Positions 10,950 to 21,312 of a stretch of 64,000 nt of DNA are shown here, piece after piece (positions within the stretch are counted from its first letter, which is position 1; each line of letters starts with the position of its first letter). The notes under the pieces were generated by a model. It did no database searches, was not told where the DNA came from, and saw only the letters and a list, made by a program, of their open reading frames with translations. The translations under genes were made by a program, and so were the position numbers. Origin of the DNA: Buxus sempervirens (taxonomy: Eukaryota; Streptophyta; Magnoliopsida; Buxales; Buxaceae); contig OX387184.1 in the NCBI GenBank assembly GCA_947561395.2, positions 24,418,766-24,482,765 of the forward strand, read 5' to 3'.

Positions 10950-11827
10950 TGTAAGACCCCAGTTTTGAGTAGAAAAAAAAATAATAAAAATAAAAATAAT
11001 AAACAATATAAAATAGTAGGTAAAATAAAATATATGCAAAAGTATGAACACATGGATTTATGGACAGGCTTAATCAAAATTTGTTTATTGCTGGAGATTT
11101 GTGGTCATTAGTTGTCAAAGAGAATAAGCTTAAGTGGATGCGGGAAAATGTAGGGTTTTCAGTGGGCGAGCATGCACAGGATCAAGGCTTTTAAAAGGTT
11201 GTCGTGCGGCAATACGCATGGGAGCGTGTGGAAGGTATATATACTAAAGGGGAAATTAGGTTTTTGGTTTGGAATGCTCGCATCATATTTTTATAACTGA
11301 AGAGGTTTGGTGTTTTGCGGCTACTATGGCGATTAGGGTTTCTCTGGGAAGAGATGAGAACCGCGAGAGCTACGACTGGATTAGTGGAGTTGGAGATCCA
11401 GATTTCAGTGGGTTTTTCCTCTCGCGAGCAGGGGATCAGTTCGGCGACCTTCGCATCCACGCGCGCAGCCGGAAGTCATGCTCGGCCGGCTGTGGAATAA
11501 GCTTTTGTTTCTCGGATTAAGCGTATACTTGTGAGTAGCACTGATTTACAACTGGGGTTTTGTGTTTTATGTTTCTCTCGAGATTATTCTGATGCATGGG
11601 TTATATATAAAGTGATAGTGTGAGTTTTCTGGTTTTTCTGGTTTTCGGGAAATTACATGAACAGAGTCTCCGGATTTAATTTTATATTTGAAAATGAAAG
11701 TGTTTAGATTAATTCCAAATATGGTTGGGAAGTCTTCTGGGAGTATTAGGAGTGTAGTAGAACAATTACAGAGGTTCACAAACCGGCCAGTCATGTAGAT
11801 CTCGAAATAACAGAGAAATGAAAATCA

Positions 11828-12105
11828 CAGGGGGTATCCGCTCACCTCGCGCTCACCTCAGAGGTAGGCGCCCCGTTAAAAACGACCCACCGCCGAGCTC
11901 GCGCCCGGCTGCCGCTCAGCTCGCGCTCAGCGGAAAACTATGCGCCCATCTCGCGCGAATCTCGCGCCCACCTCACGCCCATCTCGCGCTCAGCTCACGC
12001 TCACCTAGCGTCAGGTGAGCGGCAGGTCGATTTTACCCTTTTTCTTCACCGCCGACCGGCGCTCACCTCGCGCCCACCTCAGTAAGTGAGCGGCAGACCT
12101 ATTTT
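11828..12105 (+). repeat. GC-rich CTCACCTCGCGC motif array inside the solo LTR
   Basis: About twenty copies of variants of CGCTCACCTCG, CGCGCCCACCTC and GCTCAGCTCGCG stand in a local GC island within otherwise AT-rich DNA, several paired with GAGCGG or GTGAGCG in opposite sense (such as GGTGAGCGGCAG). The array lies downstream of the TATA box, in the presumed transcribed leader. The second solo LTR has a weaker GC patch at the matching place (23735-23850). Confidence 0.7.
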
Positions 12106-12701
12106 GCTTATTAAATTGGAGATTTGAATTAACTAAGGGTATTTGGGTTACCTGAGGATTAAACCACTTCACTATTCACTTGTTTAGGAACCCTGGAAAT
12201 CTATTTTGCCTAGGAAACTATTAGAGGAAAATTGAGTGAATTTCTTAAAAGCTTTCAAGTTGAGTTTAGGTTATTCATGAATATTATGCCGGATACCAAA
12301 CCACTAAGAGTCACTAATTATACTTCCTCTGTTTTATACACTGTTTTGATTGAGGAGTTATTCTATTCTGGTTTCACTGGTTTGGAAACTTTAAATCTAT
12401 TGTAAAGATTTCCTTGGTATGAATGAATTGAGTTTTACTTTCATATGACTTGTGTTACGGAAATGAGAAAATACTGAATGTACTTGAGGTACTGCTTGGT
12501 CCAGAGGGACAGGTGACGAATTGTGATGAGTTTTACATGATATGAGATGAATGGTTTTTCTTTGATATTGGTATTGAGATTATACGATGTTTTACTGTTT
12601 TGGTCTAGCTTGTCCTGGATCCAGAGTCTAAGCTTAGTAATGTGATGTTATTGTTGGTTGTTGAAATTGCATGGCCTTGTGTGTTGCCACGACCGGTGTA
12701 G

Positions 12702-12832
12702 AGCAGCCAGAAACCCTGAGTAGGCCTGGTTGTCAATGCAGAAACCCGGGGAGTAGGCCTGCATTGGATGACGAAACCCTGAGTAGGCCGTCATTTCAGA
12801 GTTTCCGAAACCCTGAGTAGGCCGGAACTGTG
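12702..12832 (+). repeat. Hairpin array with constant GAAACCCTGAGTAGGCC loop, copy 1
   Basis: Four consecutive hairpins share the loop GAAACCCTGAGTAGGCC (second one GAAACCCGGGGAGTAGGCC). Their stems differ: GCAGCCA with TGGTTGT, AATGCA with TGCATT, ATGAC with GTCAT, and TTCC with GGAA. Stems are perfectly paired if G-T wobbles are allowed. Followed by TGTGTACATGGAGG. The array recurs at 13015-13134 in this LTR and at 24460-24593 in the other solo LTR. Confidence 0.85.
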
Positions 12833-13014
12833 TACATGGAGGTGTGGAGTGTCTACTTGGCATGTTTAATTTATCAACTGAACAATAGTCATGACATTGA
12901 CCAATGTTGGTATTTGATTTTGTTTGACGTGATATGTTTTATTCGCTGGTTGTTGGTATTTATGGTTCATGGAATATTGTTTACCGATTATTGGGTATTG
13001 TTCTTCCCGCCGGT

Positions 13015-13134
13015 GTAGAGCAGCCAGAAACCCTGAGTAGGCCTGGTTGTCAATGCAGAAACCCGGGGAGTAGGCCTGCATTGGATGACGTAGTCATTTC
13101 AATATCCGAAACCCTGAGTAGGCCGGATATACAT
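13015..13134 (+). repeat. Hairpin array, copy 2 in the same LTR
   Basis: A repeat of the array at 12702-12832, about 310 bp downstream. The first two hairpins are identical to copy 1. The third has lost its loop but keeps both stem arms (ATGAC-gta-GTCAT). The fourth has a new stem, ATATCC with GGATAT, in place of TTTCC with GGAAC; both sides changed together while the loop stayed the same. Confidence 0.85.
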
Positions 13135-13710
13135 TTGGAGGCGTGGGCATGGTTATGAGAAGACTTTGTGTTATATGACATTGGGGTATCTGGAATTACA
13201 TCTTGAGATACGAAATTATGGTTATTCGCTATGCTGTTGTTAGTTAATCTTTATTTTATCGCATTCTTCGGGATTGGAAACGGATTGTTATTGTTTGACT
13301 TACCTGATGGTTTTCCCGCACTGATATGAATTGGATTATTGAAGTTTAGTCGGCTTATTCGGAATATGCGTATTATCGTCATTGTACATGGTTATAATCG
13401 TGGCATGTTTTAGAACTGAAATAAATGTATTTGTGCATGCATGTGCTGCTCACTGGGATATTCGTATCTCATTCCGTATTGTTTTGTTTTGTTTTCAGCT
13501 GCTCCTGGAGAGGACGATACTTGCGGGTAGTTACTTGGTCATGTGAGTTTTATTTTAGTTTGGGAAATATTTTAGCGCACTCTGTTATATAGTTATTGTT
13601 GTATTCGTGTTTTTCCTTCACTCTGATATTGCGATCCTGTGTTTTATAATAACCTCTGGAGACGAGTTACAGGTTTTTCATGTGACTCGGATCCGGGGCG
13701 TTACAAATAG

Positions 13711-14204
13711 AGATTAAAGTAAACATAAAAATATTCTATTCTTGGCCTTCTTCAATAGCTGAACTGGTTTTTCTTCATGGAACTTCAAATCAACTTGGTT
13801 ATTCATCGAATAAATTCATCCATGTGATCCTGTCAACACGATGAAAAAAATTGAAGCCAATTTATTAATCATCACAACCAGTTCTTTATATTAAAATGCA
13901 TCCACCCTCTTTATTAGATCTTTAAATCAAACAACATATATAACAAAAAAAAATAATTAAGCTTGATATTTTGAGAAAGGGATGTTGATTGCCCCTTTAC
14001 CATTTTTTTCATTCTTATCATTTGTTTGACCAATTTATAACTGATTATTTAAATCAAAATCTTGAGATAATGCAATTTTTTAATATCTACAATCAAAACA
14101 ACATAGCCAAAGGCCCATGTTATCATGGTTTAAATAATTTATCAGTTAGCTCCTTATATAGGTAACTATTCTCACATGAGGGTAAAAACAAAGGAATAGT
14201 AAAA
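13711..14204. other. Anonymous AT-rich DNA
   Basis: No gene or repeat could be recognised between the solo LTR and the Mutator-type remnant. Confidence 0.5.
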
Positions 14205-14475
14205 CAAGTTAGTGTGCTCACAATGCCCTATATTGCGGCTCTACATGTAGTCTGGTTGTGCCCCACCTCATTCATCTGCTACAGTGTAACTCCCTTCTCT
14301 TAATGGGCTGTGACTCAATCCTTTTCTTTCTAGACCTATTGGGAGGTCGACGTACACGAGGAGGCCAAACTTTAATAGATTGAGGGGGAGTGGACCCATC
14401 ACTATCAGAAGCAAACAATATGTTACTAGAGTCCACGTTCTTCACAGACAACAGATGTAAGGGGACCCCATGCAT
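14205..14475 (-). pseudogene. Mutator-like transposase C-terminal remnant
   Basis: The frame from 14475 reads toward the left with ...VWPPRVRRPPNRSRKKRIES, then QPIKRRELHCSR. This matches the C-terminal linker of plant MuDR-type transposases, a Pro/Arg-rich PPRTRRPPGRP(K/R)KKRIES-like segment before a zinc knuckle. The knuckle itself (CNEVGHNQTTC, ending RAAI and a stop) appears in a neighbouring frame immediately downstream, so one frameshift near 14272 separates them. No SWIM domain or catalytic core was found upstream. It is a decayed plain DNA transposon or a decayed domesticated relative. Confidence 0.5.
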
Positions 14476-14847
14476 TAATGTTCCATAACATCACAGTTGT
14501 GCATCCCTGTGAAAACAAGGATCAGTAAAGGGTTGTCTAGGAACTTCCAAGCATCTACTTTAGTGATCAATCAAGAACATCATGCATCTACATGTGTGTC
14601 TTATATAAGGATTTACGCCATGGAAAATAAGGAATTACATTTCCCATTCTGAGAAGTGGGTGTAATAAAAATTTAAAAAGAAAATCCTCAAATTCCAATA
14701 TAGTTCTTGCAATTTTGAATTTTAGAATGAGTAACAGGATACAATGAATTCCTATAGAGATGAGTATTGCCAAATAATATAATAGAGCTCATTTAGAAAC
14801 TTTACAGGATGAAAGTGATTTAGTTGCTGCTCTATTTTTTCAATGAT

Positions 14848-15131
14848 TGATCGTGCTCAATACTATGAGGCTTACGAGTCATTGGGAATGCAAACCTGTG
14901 GACCACGAATCAATGTCGCAGTTACTCACTTGACTACACATCAATACACAAATAAACCGGGACAACCTCAGTAGTTTGGTGGTTGGGTGGTCGCTCCATG
15001 TTTAAAAGGGTATCATTCATTTAGTAGCATCTTTGTAAGTTTAACTTTAAGATACAAAATTGTTTCCTAGTTTCTTACGAGTCACTGAGAATGCAAACCT
15101 GTGGACCACAAATCAATAGCACAGTTACTCA
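14848..15131. repeat. Repeated segment with GCTTACGAGTCA and AAACCTGTGGACCAC
   Basis: The phrase CTTACGAGTCA followed by TGGGAATGCAAACCTGTGG occurs near 14868 and again near 15076, each followed by AATCAAT and CAGTTACTCA. A third copy, split by insertions, lies at about 26506-26538 plus 27302-27340. These look like short tandem copies of anonymous host DNA that later served as target for the outer LTR (after ACTCA, 15127-15131) and for the hAT-like element. Confidence 0.6.
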
Positions 15132-16585
15132 TGTAAGACCCCAAAAATTTCCAGAATTATTAATTAATTAAAAATCTAAATATAATTAGTAATTTTTTCT
15201 AAATCTATGCTTTGATTTATATAGGTGAACTCACGGAAGAAGGAGATTCGGAGTTTGAGGCAAATCTGACCGTTGGATCTTGAGACATATGGTGAGCATT
15301 ACTTAAAGCATTATTTTTTATTTAACTGGTTAGGTGTATAGTGAACGGTATAGATGAGAAGCATGGGGACACAATTAATAAAATAGGGTTTTAATATGGC
15401 ATACGCATGAAATCATATTCTTCCTCTGTCTTTGTATTTGATGGCTGAAGGGAGAAGGGAAAAGAGAGAACTCCATTCATACACACCAGATAGAGCAACT
15501 TGGAGAGCTTCAAATCATTTAGAAGGCTTCTGATCAGTTGTAGAAGTAGGATCTGATTGTGAGTTTGAGAGGAAATAGAAGAAGAAGTAAACAGGAAATT
15601 TGAGCGATCAAGAGGTAGGTAGTAAACTGTTTAGTCATTAATTGCAAGATTTATTGTGTTTAAATCGTTTCGCATGATTTGGTATGAATTATAGATAATA
15701 TTGGTTGTGTTGGAAGTGATTCTAATTGATGAAATAGTGTTTAAAATAGAGAGGAAACGAATCGAAATTTCAGAATTTTGCCGCAGTTAGACAAGCACTC
15801 GACATGATCACTCGAGCAATCCTGTTAAGCTCCTCGCCTACAAATATCTTGTGAACGACTGCTCAACAATAATACTTGAGCGATAGGATTGAGCGCCCTT
15901 TCAATTCATATAATTATTTGACTGCTAAATGTGACCACTTGAGCACCCCTTGTCAAGCGCCAATTGTATTTTCTATTAAAATTTTAGCTCTGAGACTGCC
16001 CAACCACAAATTTGATTTCTGAACTTTTGATCAAATTTTCATTTTAGAATGATTTTTAATAGAATTCAACCCATGTACCAATATGAATTAGGTGTTTACA
16101 ATTTGTTTTCACTAACTGTTCGTTTAAAGATAATTCAATACAGATTTTGGGTACGTTCTACTGAAATAGGTCATTTTTTGGGTTTGAATGGAGTTGTGGT
16201 TGTCAATTTTGTTTTAAGTCTAACTGATTGATTTCAAGACCTGCATAAGTATGTTTTGAATGTGATTTAACCATCAGAATTGATTGAAAAGGTTTTGCAC
16301 CGGATTTGGTTATTACTGCATTGATATTGAACAAGCTTTACACCCTATATGACATTAGGCACTATTGTTAAATGCTTTGATATTAAGAGAGATATTTGAG
16401 TGTTTCTAGTGGGAATAGCTGCATATGGATCCATAGGATTAAACTAAAAAGAGAAGAAGTCTTTCCTTTGGTTGATTACTCCTAATTTGTGTTCGCACTT
16501 CCTTTACGAGTTAGCTCATATTGGGAGGTCTTCATGTAACATAGGGTCTCATTTTAGATACCAGTTGCTGGTGAGGTATCCTGTA
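15132..16585 (+). mobile_element. Tekay-type LTR, 5' portion
   Basis: Begins TGTAAGACCCCAAAAATT. From 15780 to 15960 it carries a loose array of GAGC words (CACTCGAGC, CTTGAGCG, GAGCGCCC, CTTGAGCACC), comparable in kind with arrays in the other LTRs. No LTR 3' end or primer-binding site is seen before gag-like coding sequence begins, so this LTR is incomplete here. Confidence 0.6.
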
Positions 16586-16689
16586 TGTGTTGATTAGCAG
16601 CCATCCCCATGTTCAAATTTATGTGGCTACATTCTTGAATGGTACACGCCAACTCCATACTTCAAATTTATGTAATTGCATTCTGTTAT

Positions 16690-17309
16690 TTATGACATGG
16701 GATGGATTCCGCGAGGTGTTTTATGAGCAGTATTTTTCTGAGGAGGTTCGACTTAAGAAAGAGCAGGAATTCATGGACATCACCCAGGGCAGCCAGACAG
16801 TGGCACAGTACGAGGCCAGATTTGTAGCTTTGTCTCATTTTGCACCCCATATGACTCAGGATGAGAGGAGACTGACGTCGCACTTTGAACGAGGTCTGAA
16901 GTTTGAGATTCGAAGTATGCTGACGGTATTCATGTGCACCGAGCTCAAGGATATTGTACGTCGAGCCACCAGGGCTGAGAGTGACCTTGAGACCAAAGTC
17001 AGTCAGAGCAAGGCTAAATAGCAGATGAGGCCAGTTGAGCTGCGAGGTTTCTTTAATGGAGGCAAGAGGCCTAGAGAATGGACTAGAGGAGAGCCTTTTG
17101 GAGGTCAGTACAGGCCAGCTCAGAAGGGATGTGTCAGATGTGGCAAGAATCATGTACCGGGTCCATGTGTTGCAGCTCTAGGTACTTGCTACAGGTGTGG
17201 TCGGACAAGCCACACGATGAAGGACTGTAGGTTTCCTTCGAGCTATCAACCGTTGGCAGTGACACGGCCGGATGGACTATTTCTAGCACCAGCACCCGCC
17301 GCACCATAG
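16690..17309 (+). pseudogene. Tekay-like gag with tandem zinc knuckles
   Basis: The gag segment contains FREVFYEQYFSEEVRLKKEQEF and GSQTVAQYEARFVALSHFAP, the retrotransposon gag capsid region of Gypsy elements, with FERGLKFEIRSML after it. Downstream are two knuckles: CVRCGKNHVPGPC and CYRCGRTSHTMKDC. The double knuckle is typical of Tekay/Del gag. Part of a broken fossil element. Confidence 0.75.
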
Positions 17310-17519
17310 AGGCAGTAATTTCAGCAGCCAGCTCAAAGAGCATCCATGGGACAGAGACCCCAAGGCTGAGGAGCAGCTCAGAGAGGAGGACAAAGGCAAG
17401 CAGTACCTCCTTAGTAGCCTCAGTAGGCTAGAGCATTTGCTGTAGAGGCATATGAGGAGGAGCATGAGCCTGAGCATGTAGAGGAGATCGAGGCTGATCA
17501 TGAGGCACCCAAGCTGATT

Positions 17520-18115
17520 GTAGGTATTCTTTTCATCTGTGGTAAATCAACATGTGTTTTATTTGATTCTGGTGCTTAGCATTCCTTTATATTGCCTGTT
17601 TGTTCGCGACGGATTGGATTGTCACCTATTGACTTGGATCTTGTATTGACTGTGCATACACTATTAAGAGAGTCCACTAGAGTTGAATCGGTGTATAGAG
17701 ACTGTATGATTAGATTGGGAGATTGGAGTTGCCTGGTGATTTGATTGCCTTGGAGATTGAACGGTCTGATGTGATACTGGGGATTGATTGGTTATTCAGA
17801 CATCACGTCACCCTAGATTGTTATGCTGGGACTATTACAGTCAAAGGGCCAGATCAGACCACCCATTGTTTCAAATGTGAGGGATTGAAGTCACGTATTG
17901 GTCTAGTAGCATCTGTAGTGGTAGAGGAGTTTGGGAGTGACATCTCTGATGTACTTGTAGTTCAGGAATTTGCTGATGTATTTCCAAAGGAGTTACCTGG
18001 ACTACCACCTGCTCGAGATATTGAGCTTAGGATTCAGTTGATGCCTGGTATAGCTCCAATTTCGAAGCCACCCTATAGGCTTGCGAAACCTGAACAGGAG
18101 GAGTTGAAGAAGTAG
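17520..18115 (+). pseudogene. Tekay-like protease region and start of RT
   Basis: Around 17740-17800 the product reads LEIERSDVILGIDWLFRHH, the conserved end of the Gypsy aspartic protease (VILGMDWL). It is followed by KGLPPARDIELRIQLMPG-like sequence (LPGLPPARDIELRIQLMPG) and PPYRLAKPEQEELKK, the conserved lead-in to RT. Part of a broken fossil. Confidence 0.75.
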
Positions 18116-18124
18116 ATAGATGAA

Positions 18125-18547
18125 TTGCTAGAGAAGGGATTTATCAGGCCGAGTGTGTCTCCATGGGGTGCACCAGTTCTGTTTGTGCAGAAGAAGGATG
18201 GTAGTACGCGAATGTATATTGATTGTAGGCAGCTAAATCAAGTGACAGTGAAGAACAAGTATCCGTTATCTAGGATTTATGAGTTGTTTGACCAGTTAAG
18301 AGGTGCATCCTGGTTTTACAAGATTGATTTAAGGTCGGGCTACCATCAGTTGAGAGTAACAGAGGAGGATGTAGAGAAGACAGTTTTCCGTACACGCTAT
18401 GGGCGTTATGAGTTCCTGGTTATGCCTTTTGGGCTGACCAATGCCCCAGCTATTTTCATGGACCTCATGAACAGGATTTTTCATGCATACTTCGACAGTT
18501 TTGTAGCTGTATTTATTGATGACATCTTGGTATATTCTAAGACCTGA
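18125..18547 (+). pseudogene. Tekay-like reverse transcriptase core
   Basis: 140 residues: [76 protein letters not shown] and the catalytic [11 protein letters not shown]. This covers fingers and palm of Gypsy RT. Its neighbours are protease upstream and RNase H downstream. Part of a broken fossil. Confidence 0.85.
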
Positions 18548-18897
18548 GAGGCACATGTTGGGCATTTGAAGTCAGTATTGCATACTTTGAGAGACCACAA
18601 GTTGTATGGAAAATTTAGCAAGTGTCAGTTCTAGCTGAGGCAGATTTCATTCCTAGGTCGTATTATCTCAGATGAGGGTATATCTATGGACCCAGAGAAG
18701 GTTAAGACAGTGGCAGATTAGCCTAGACTCACTACAGTGACAGAGGTCAGGAGTTTCCTTGGCATGGAAGGGTGCTACAGGAGATTCGTCGAGGGATTTT
18801 CTCGTATAGCCGCACCCTTGTCTAACTTAACCAAAAAGGCAATGAAATTCCAGTGGGATGAGAGGTGTGAGCAGAGCTTCTAGGAGTTGAAGAGAGG

Positions 18898-19470
18898 TTG
18901 ACTACTGCCTCAGTGTTGATTGTGTCATCCATGGATGAAGCATTTGCAGTATATTGTGATCCTTCTAGGATTGGTTTGGGATGTGTTTTGATGCAGCAAG
19001 GTAGAGTTGTAGCTTATGCCTCAAGATTGTTGAAACCACATGAGAAGAACTACCCTACTCATGATTTGGAGTTGGCAGCCATAGTATTTGCACTGAAGCT
19101 ATGAAGGCATTACCTTTATGGAGTAGAGTTCGAGATTTTATCTGATCATAAGAGCTTGAGGTACTTGTTTTCTCAAAGAGACTTGAACATGAGGCAGCGT
19201 AGGTGGATGGATCTGCTTAAGGACTTTAAGTTTACTTTGCAATACTACCCAGGTAAAGCAAATGTAGTGGCAGATGCCTTAAGCAGAAAGGGTGCAGTTG
19301 ATGATCAGGTAGCTACTTTAGCAGCCCTTATGATGAGTCAGTGTAGATTGGTGGATTCAGTCAGAGATTGGCAAGGAGAGTTCAGCTTGCCACAGGACGG
19401 AGTGATTATAGTTGCTCGTGTTCAGATAGAGCCAGATTTGGTACAGTTGATTCGGGAGAGACATAACTGA
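18898..19470 (+). pseudogene. Tekay-like RNase H and connector
   Basis: [42 protein letters not shown] and, after 19156, [20 protein letters not shown] and [16 protein letters not shown]: the Gypsy RNase H and its C-terminal connector. Part of a broken fossil. Confidence 0.8.
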
Positions 19471-19477
19471 CCCACAG

Positions 19478-20107
19478 TTGAATCAGACTAGAGAGTTGAT
19501 TAGTAGAGGATCTGAGGTTGCTACAAATTTTTCAAATAGAGATGGACTATTGAGGTTTAGAGGTCGTATTTGTGTTCTGACTGACGAGGAGATTAAGGAG
19601 AAGATATTAACCAAGGGACACAAATTGAAATATGCAGTGCACCCAAGGAGTACAAAGATGTATAAGAATCTGAAGGAGATCTATTGGTGGTCAGGAATGA
19701 AGAGGAAGATTGCAGAGTATGTGGCTAAGTGTTTGACATGTCAGCAAGTGAAGACTGAACATCGTAAGCCACCTGGGCTACTTCAGTCACTTCCTATTCC
19801 AGAATGGAAGTGGGAACATGTGACCATGGACTTTGTGTATGGATTGCCTTTGACAGTGAAGAAGGAGGATGCTATTTGGGTTATTGTCGATAGACTAACT
19901 AAGTCAACACATTTCTTTCCTATCAGCACTAAACAACAGTTGAAGTCTCTAGCTGAGTTGTATGTCAGGAAGATAGTGAGACTTCATGGAGTGCCAGTTT
20001 CCAGAGTGTCAGACAAAGATGCACGATTCACTTCACACTTTTGGTCTGCATTTCAGGCAGCCATGGGCACGAAGTTTAGTTTCAGCACCAGCTATTATTC
20101 TATTTAG
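19478..20107 (+). pseudogene. Tekay-like integrase, N-terminal and core parts
   Basis: HHCC zinc-binding region (HPRSTKMYKNLKEIYWW, CLTCQQVK) then the catalytic core (EHVTMDFVYGLPLT, IWVIVDRLTKSTHFF, HGVPVSRVSDKDARFTSHFW). The chromodomain-containing end expected of Tekay is not present; an LTR tail follows directly. Part of a broken fossil. Confidence 0.8.
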
Positions 20108-20111
20108 GTTT

Positions 20112-20712
20112 ATACGAGCTTGTTTGCTTGAGACTGCTTATTCGAGCATGAACATCTATTTTAATGATTATAAACTATTTCATAGCATGCATGTGTTGTC
20201 TATTGAGATATTCGTATTTCACCTTACTTCTTTATCTTATTTTTTTCAGCTGATACACAAGAGGGGGATCATAGTGGTGATTTTCAGGGTGATCTTGTTG
20301 ACTATTCACTGGAGGAGTATTATTATCCTGATTTGATTTGAGGTGAGGAAAGATGATTGATGAGACTTTAGACAGTTTATTTTATTTATTTGGTTGATGT
20401 ATCTGAGAGATTGAGTGATTAGAACCTTTTGATTATTACCAGACTTAAATGATCATTTGGATTGGATGGTTTATTTGACTTCTTTTTATGAAGATGTTAG
20501 ACTACACTTCCGCACATTGATGTTTCCGTACTCTGATAGTTTATTAATAAATGATTTATTTAATTCTTCAATCTGGTTAATTATTGATGAATATTTGATT
20601 TGGACCAGTAGCATCTCAAATTCGGTTGTTGAGCTGGATTCGGGTTGTTACAGTAGCGAACCAGATTCGTGTCAGGTACTGGTTTGCATTGACCCTGGTT
20701 TGGAGCGTTACA
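20112..20712 (+). mobile_element. 3' LTR tail of the inner Tekay-like element
   Basis: The phrase CATGCATGTG...GAGATATTCGTAT and the TTTTCAGCTG that follows align with the last 270 bp of the solo LTRs at 13430 and 24800. The tail ends GAGCGTTACA at 20712. Immediately after it the CACTA transposase frame resumes. Confidence 0.7.
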
Positions 20713-21312
20713 TCAAAGAGTCAGAATAGTAGTGTTGTGGTAAAAGCAAGCACTACTAGCTACGCTAGTACGAAAGATAAAAATCCAATAACAAGTTACA
20801 TGTCTTTTTACGAGCGTCTGACTGATGTGCTCGAATTGGCATATTCAGAGCAGCTTAGACATGTGCTGTTTAAGTGTGATTGGGTTGATATCATGACACA
20901 AGGAAGAAGCATTAAGACAAATGAGTTAGGATTCACGCTTATGAACTTCAAACGGTTATTATATACTGGTCAACACGTCATGGATGATCCGTTTGTGTTC
21001 GCATCTCAAGCTGAGCAAGTTTTCTTTGTGGTGGATCCAATCGATGAAGAGTGGAATGTTGTTGTGAAGACTAAGCCAAGGGACTTGTTTGAATTGATCA
21101 CGAATGATGATCAACCCATTGATTGTGAGCCATATGCTACCCAACTTGTAAAAAATAATGAAAAAGAGGTTGATGGGTTGAGTTGGGCAAGGGAAGACGT
21201 ACCTGGCACAACAGTTGATGCTCATTCTCATATGAGCACAGAACAGCTCGCATCTTCTAGTGATCCTGTTCCTGACGAACAGAGATCGGATTCTGATGAT
21301 GACCAGGAATGA
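20713..21312 (+). pseudogene. TNP2-like CACTA transposase, C-terminal end
   Basis: The open frame reads SQNSSVVVKAST, NPITSYMSFYERLTDVLEL, VLFKCDWVDIMTQG, ELGFTLMNFKRL, PFVFASQAEQVFFVVDP and WNVVVKTKPRDLFEL, and ends with an acidic serine-rich tail and a TGA. This is the DUF4216 region at the end of plant CACTA TNP2 transposases. The upstream catalytic part is missing because a Tekay-like LTR ends at 20712 directly before it. TNP2 would cut the terminal inverted repeats; this remnant lacks the catalytic core. Confidence 0.85.

Larger units (their letters stand above)
10945..13710 (+). mobile_element. Solo LTR of a Tekay-like Gypsy element, with target duplication AATAG
   Basis: The LTR itself is 10950-13705 (2756 bp). 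It begins TGTAAGACCCC and ends GGGGCGTTACA, and both flanks read AATAG (10945-10949, 13706-13710), an exact 5-bp target duplication. There is no internal coding region, so this is a solo LTR left by recombination between the two LTRs. A TATATATA box near 11237 sets the plus orientation. Long LTRs with these ends match the decayed gag-pol element at 15132-20712 and the solo LTR at 22960-25070, although the three are different families. The exact target duplication suggests modest age. Confidence 0.85.
16587..20712 (+). mobile_element. Decayed Tekay-like (Del-type) Gypsy element body and 3' LTR tail
   Basis: Domains in order: gag (16690-17021), double zinc knuckle (17100-17250), protease (about 17520-17850), RT (18125-18547), RNase H (18898-19300) and integrase (19478-20107), then an LTR tail to TTACA at 20712. 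The order with integrase after RNase H is that of Ty3/Gypsy, and gag plus knuckle resemble the Del/Tekay lineage. The coding region has many breaks and an internal loss between integrase and the LTR tail, so it is old. Its right end lies inside a CACTA transposase exon. Confidence 0.8.

Noticed and set aside
12702-13134. The repeated GAAACCCTGAGTAGGCC units look at first like a CRISPR array.
   Set aside because: Spacing is irregular, the flanks are complementary stem arms rather than spacers, the array lies in a plant LTR and no cas gene exists in the window.
12648-13158. Open frames on both strands over the hairpin arrays.
   Set aside because: They translate the repeats, occur in several frames at once and have no domain; they are by-products of the repeat.
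20746-20760. CACTACTAGCTACG considered as the left terminus of the CACTA element.
   Set aside because: It lies inside the transposase frame and does not match the right terminus (CACTACCAAAATTGG).
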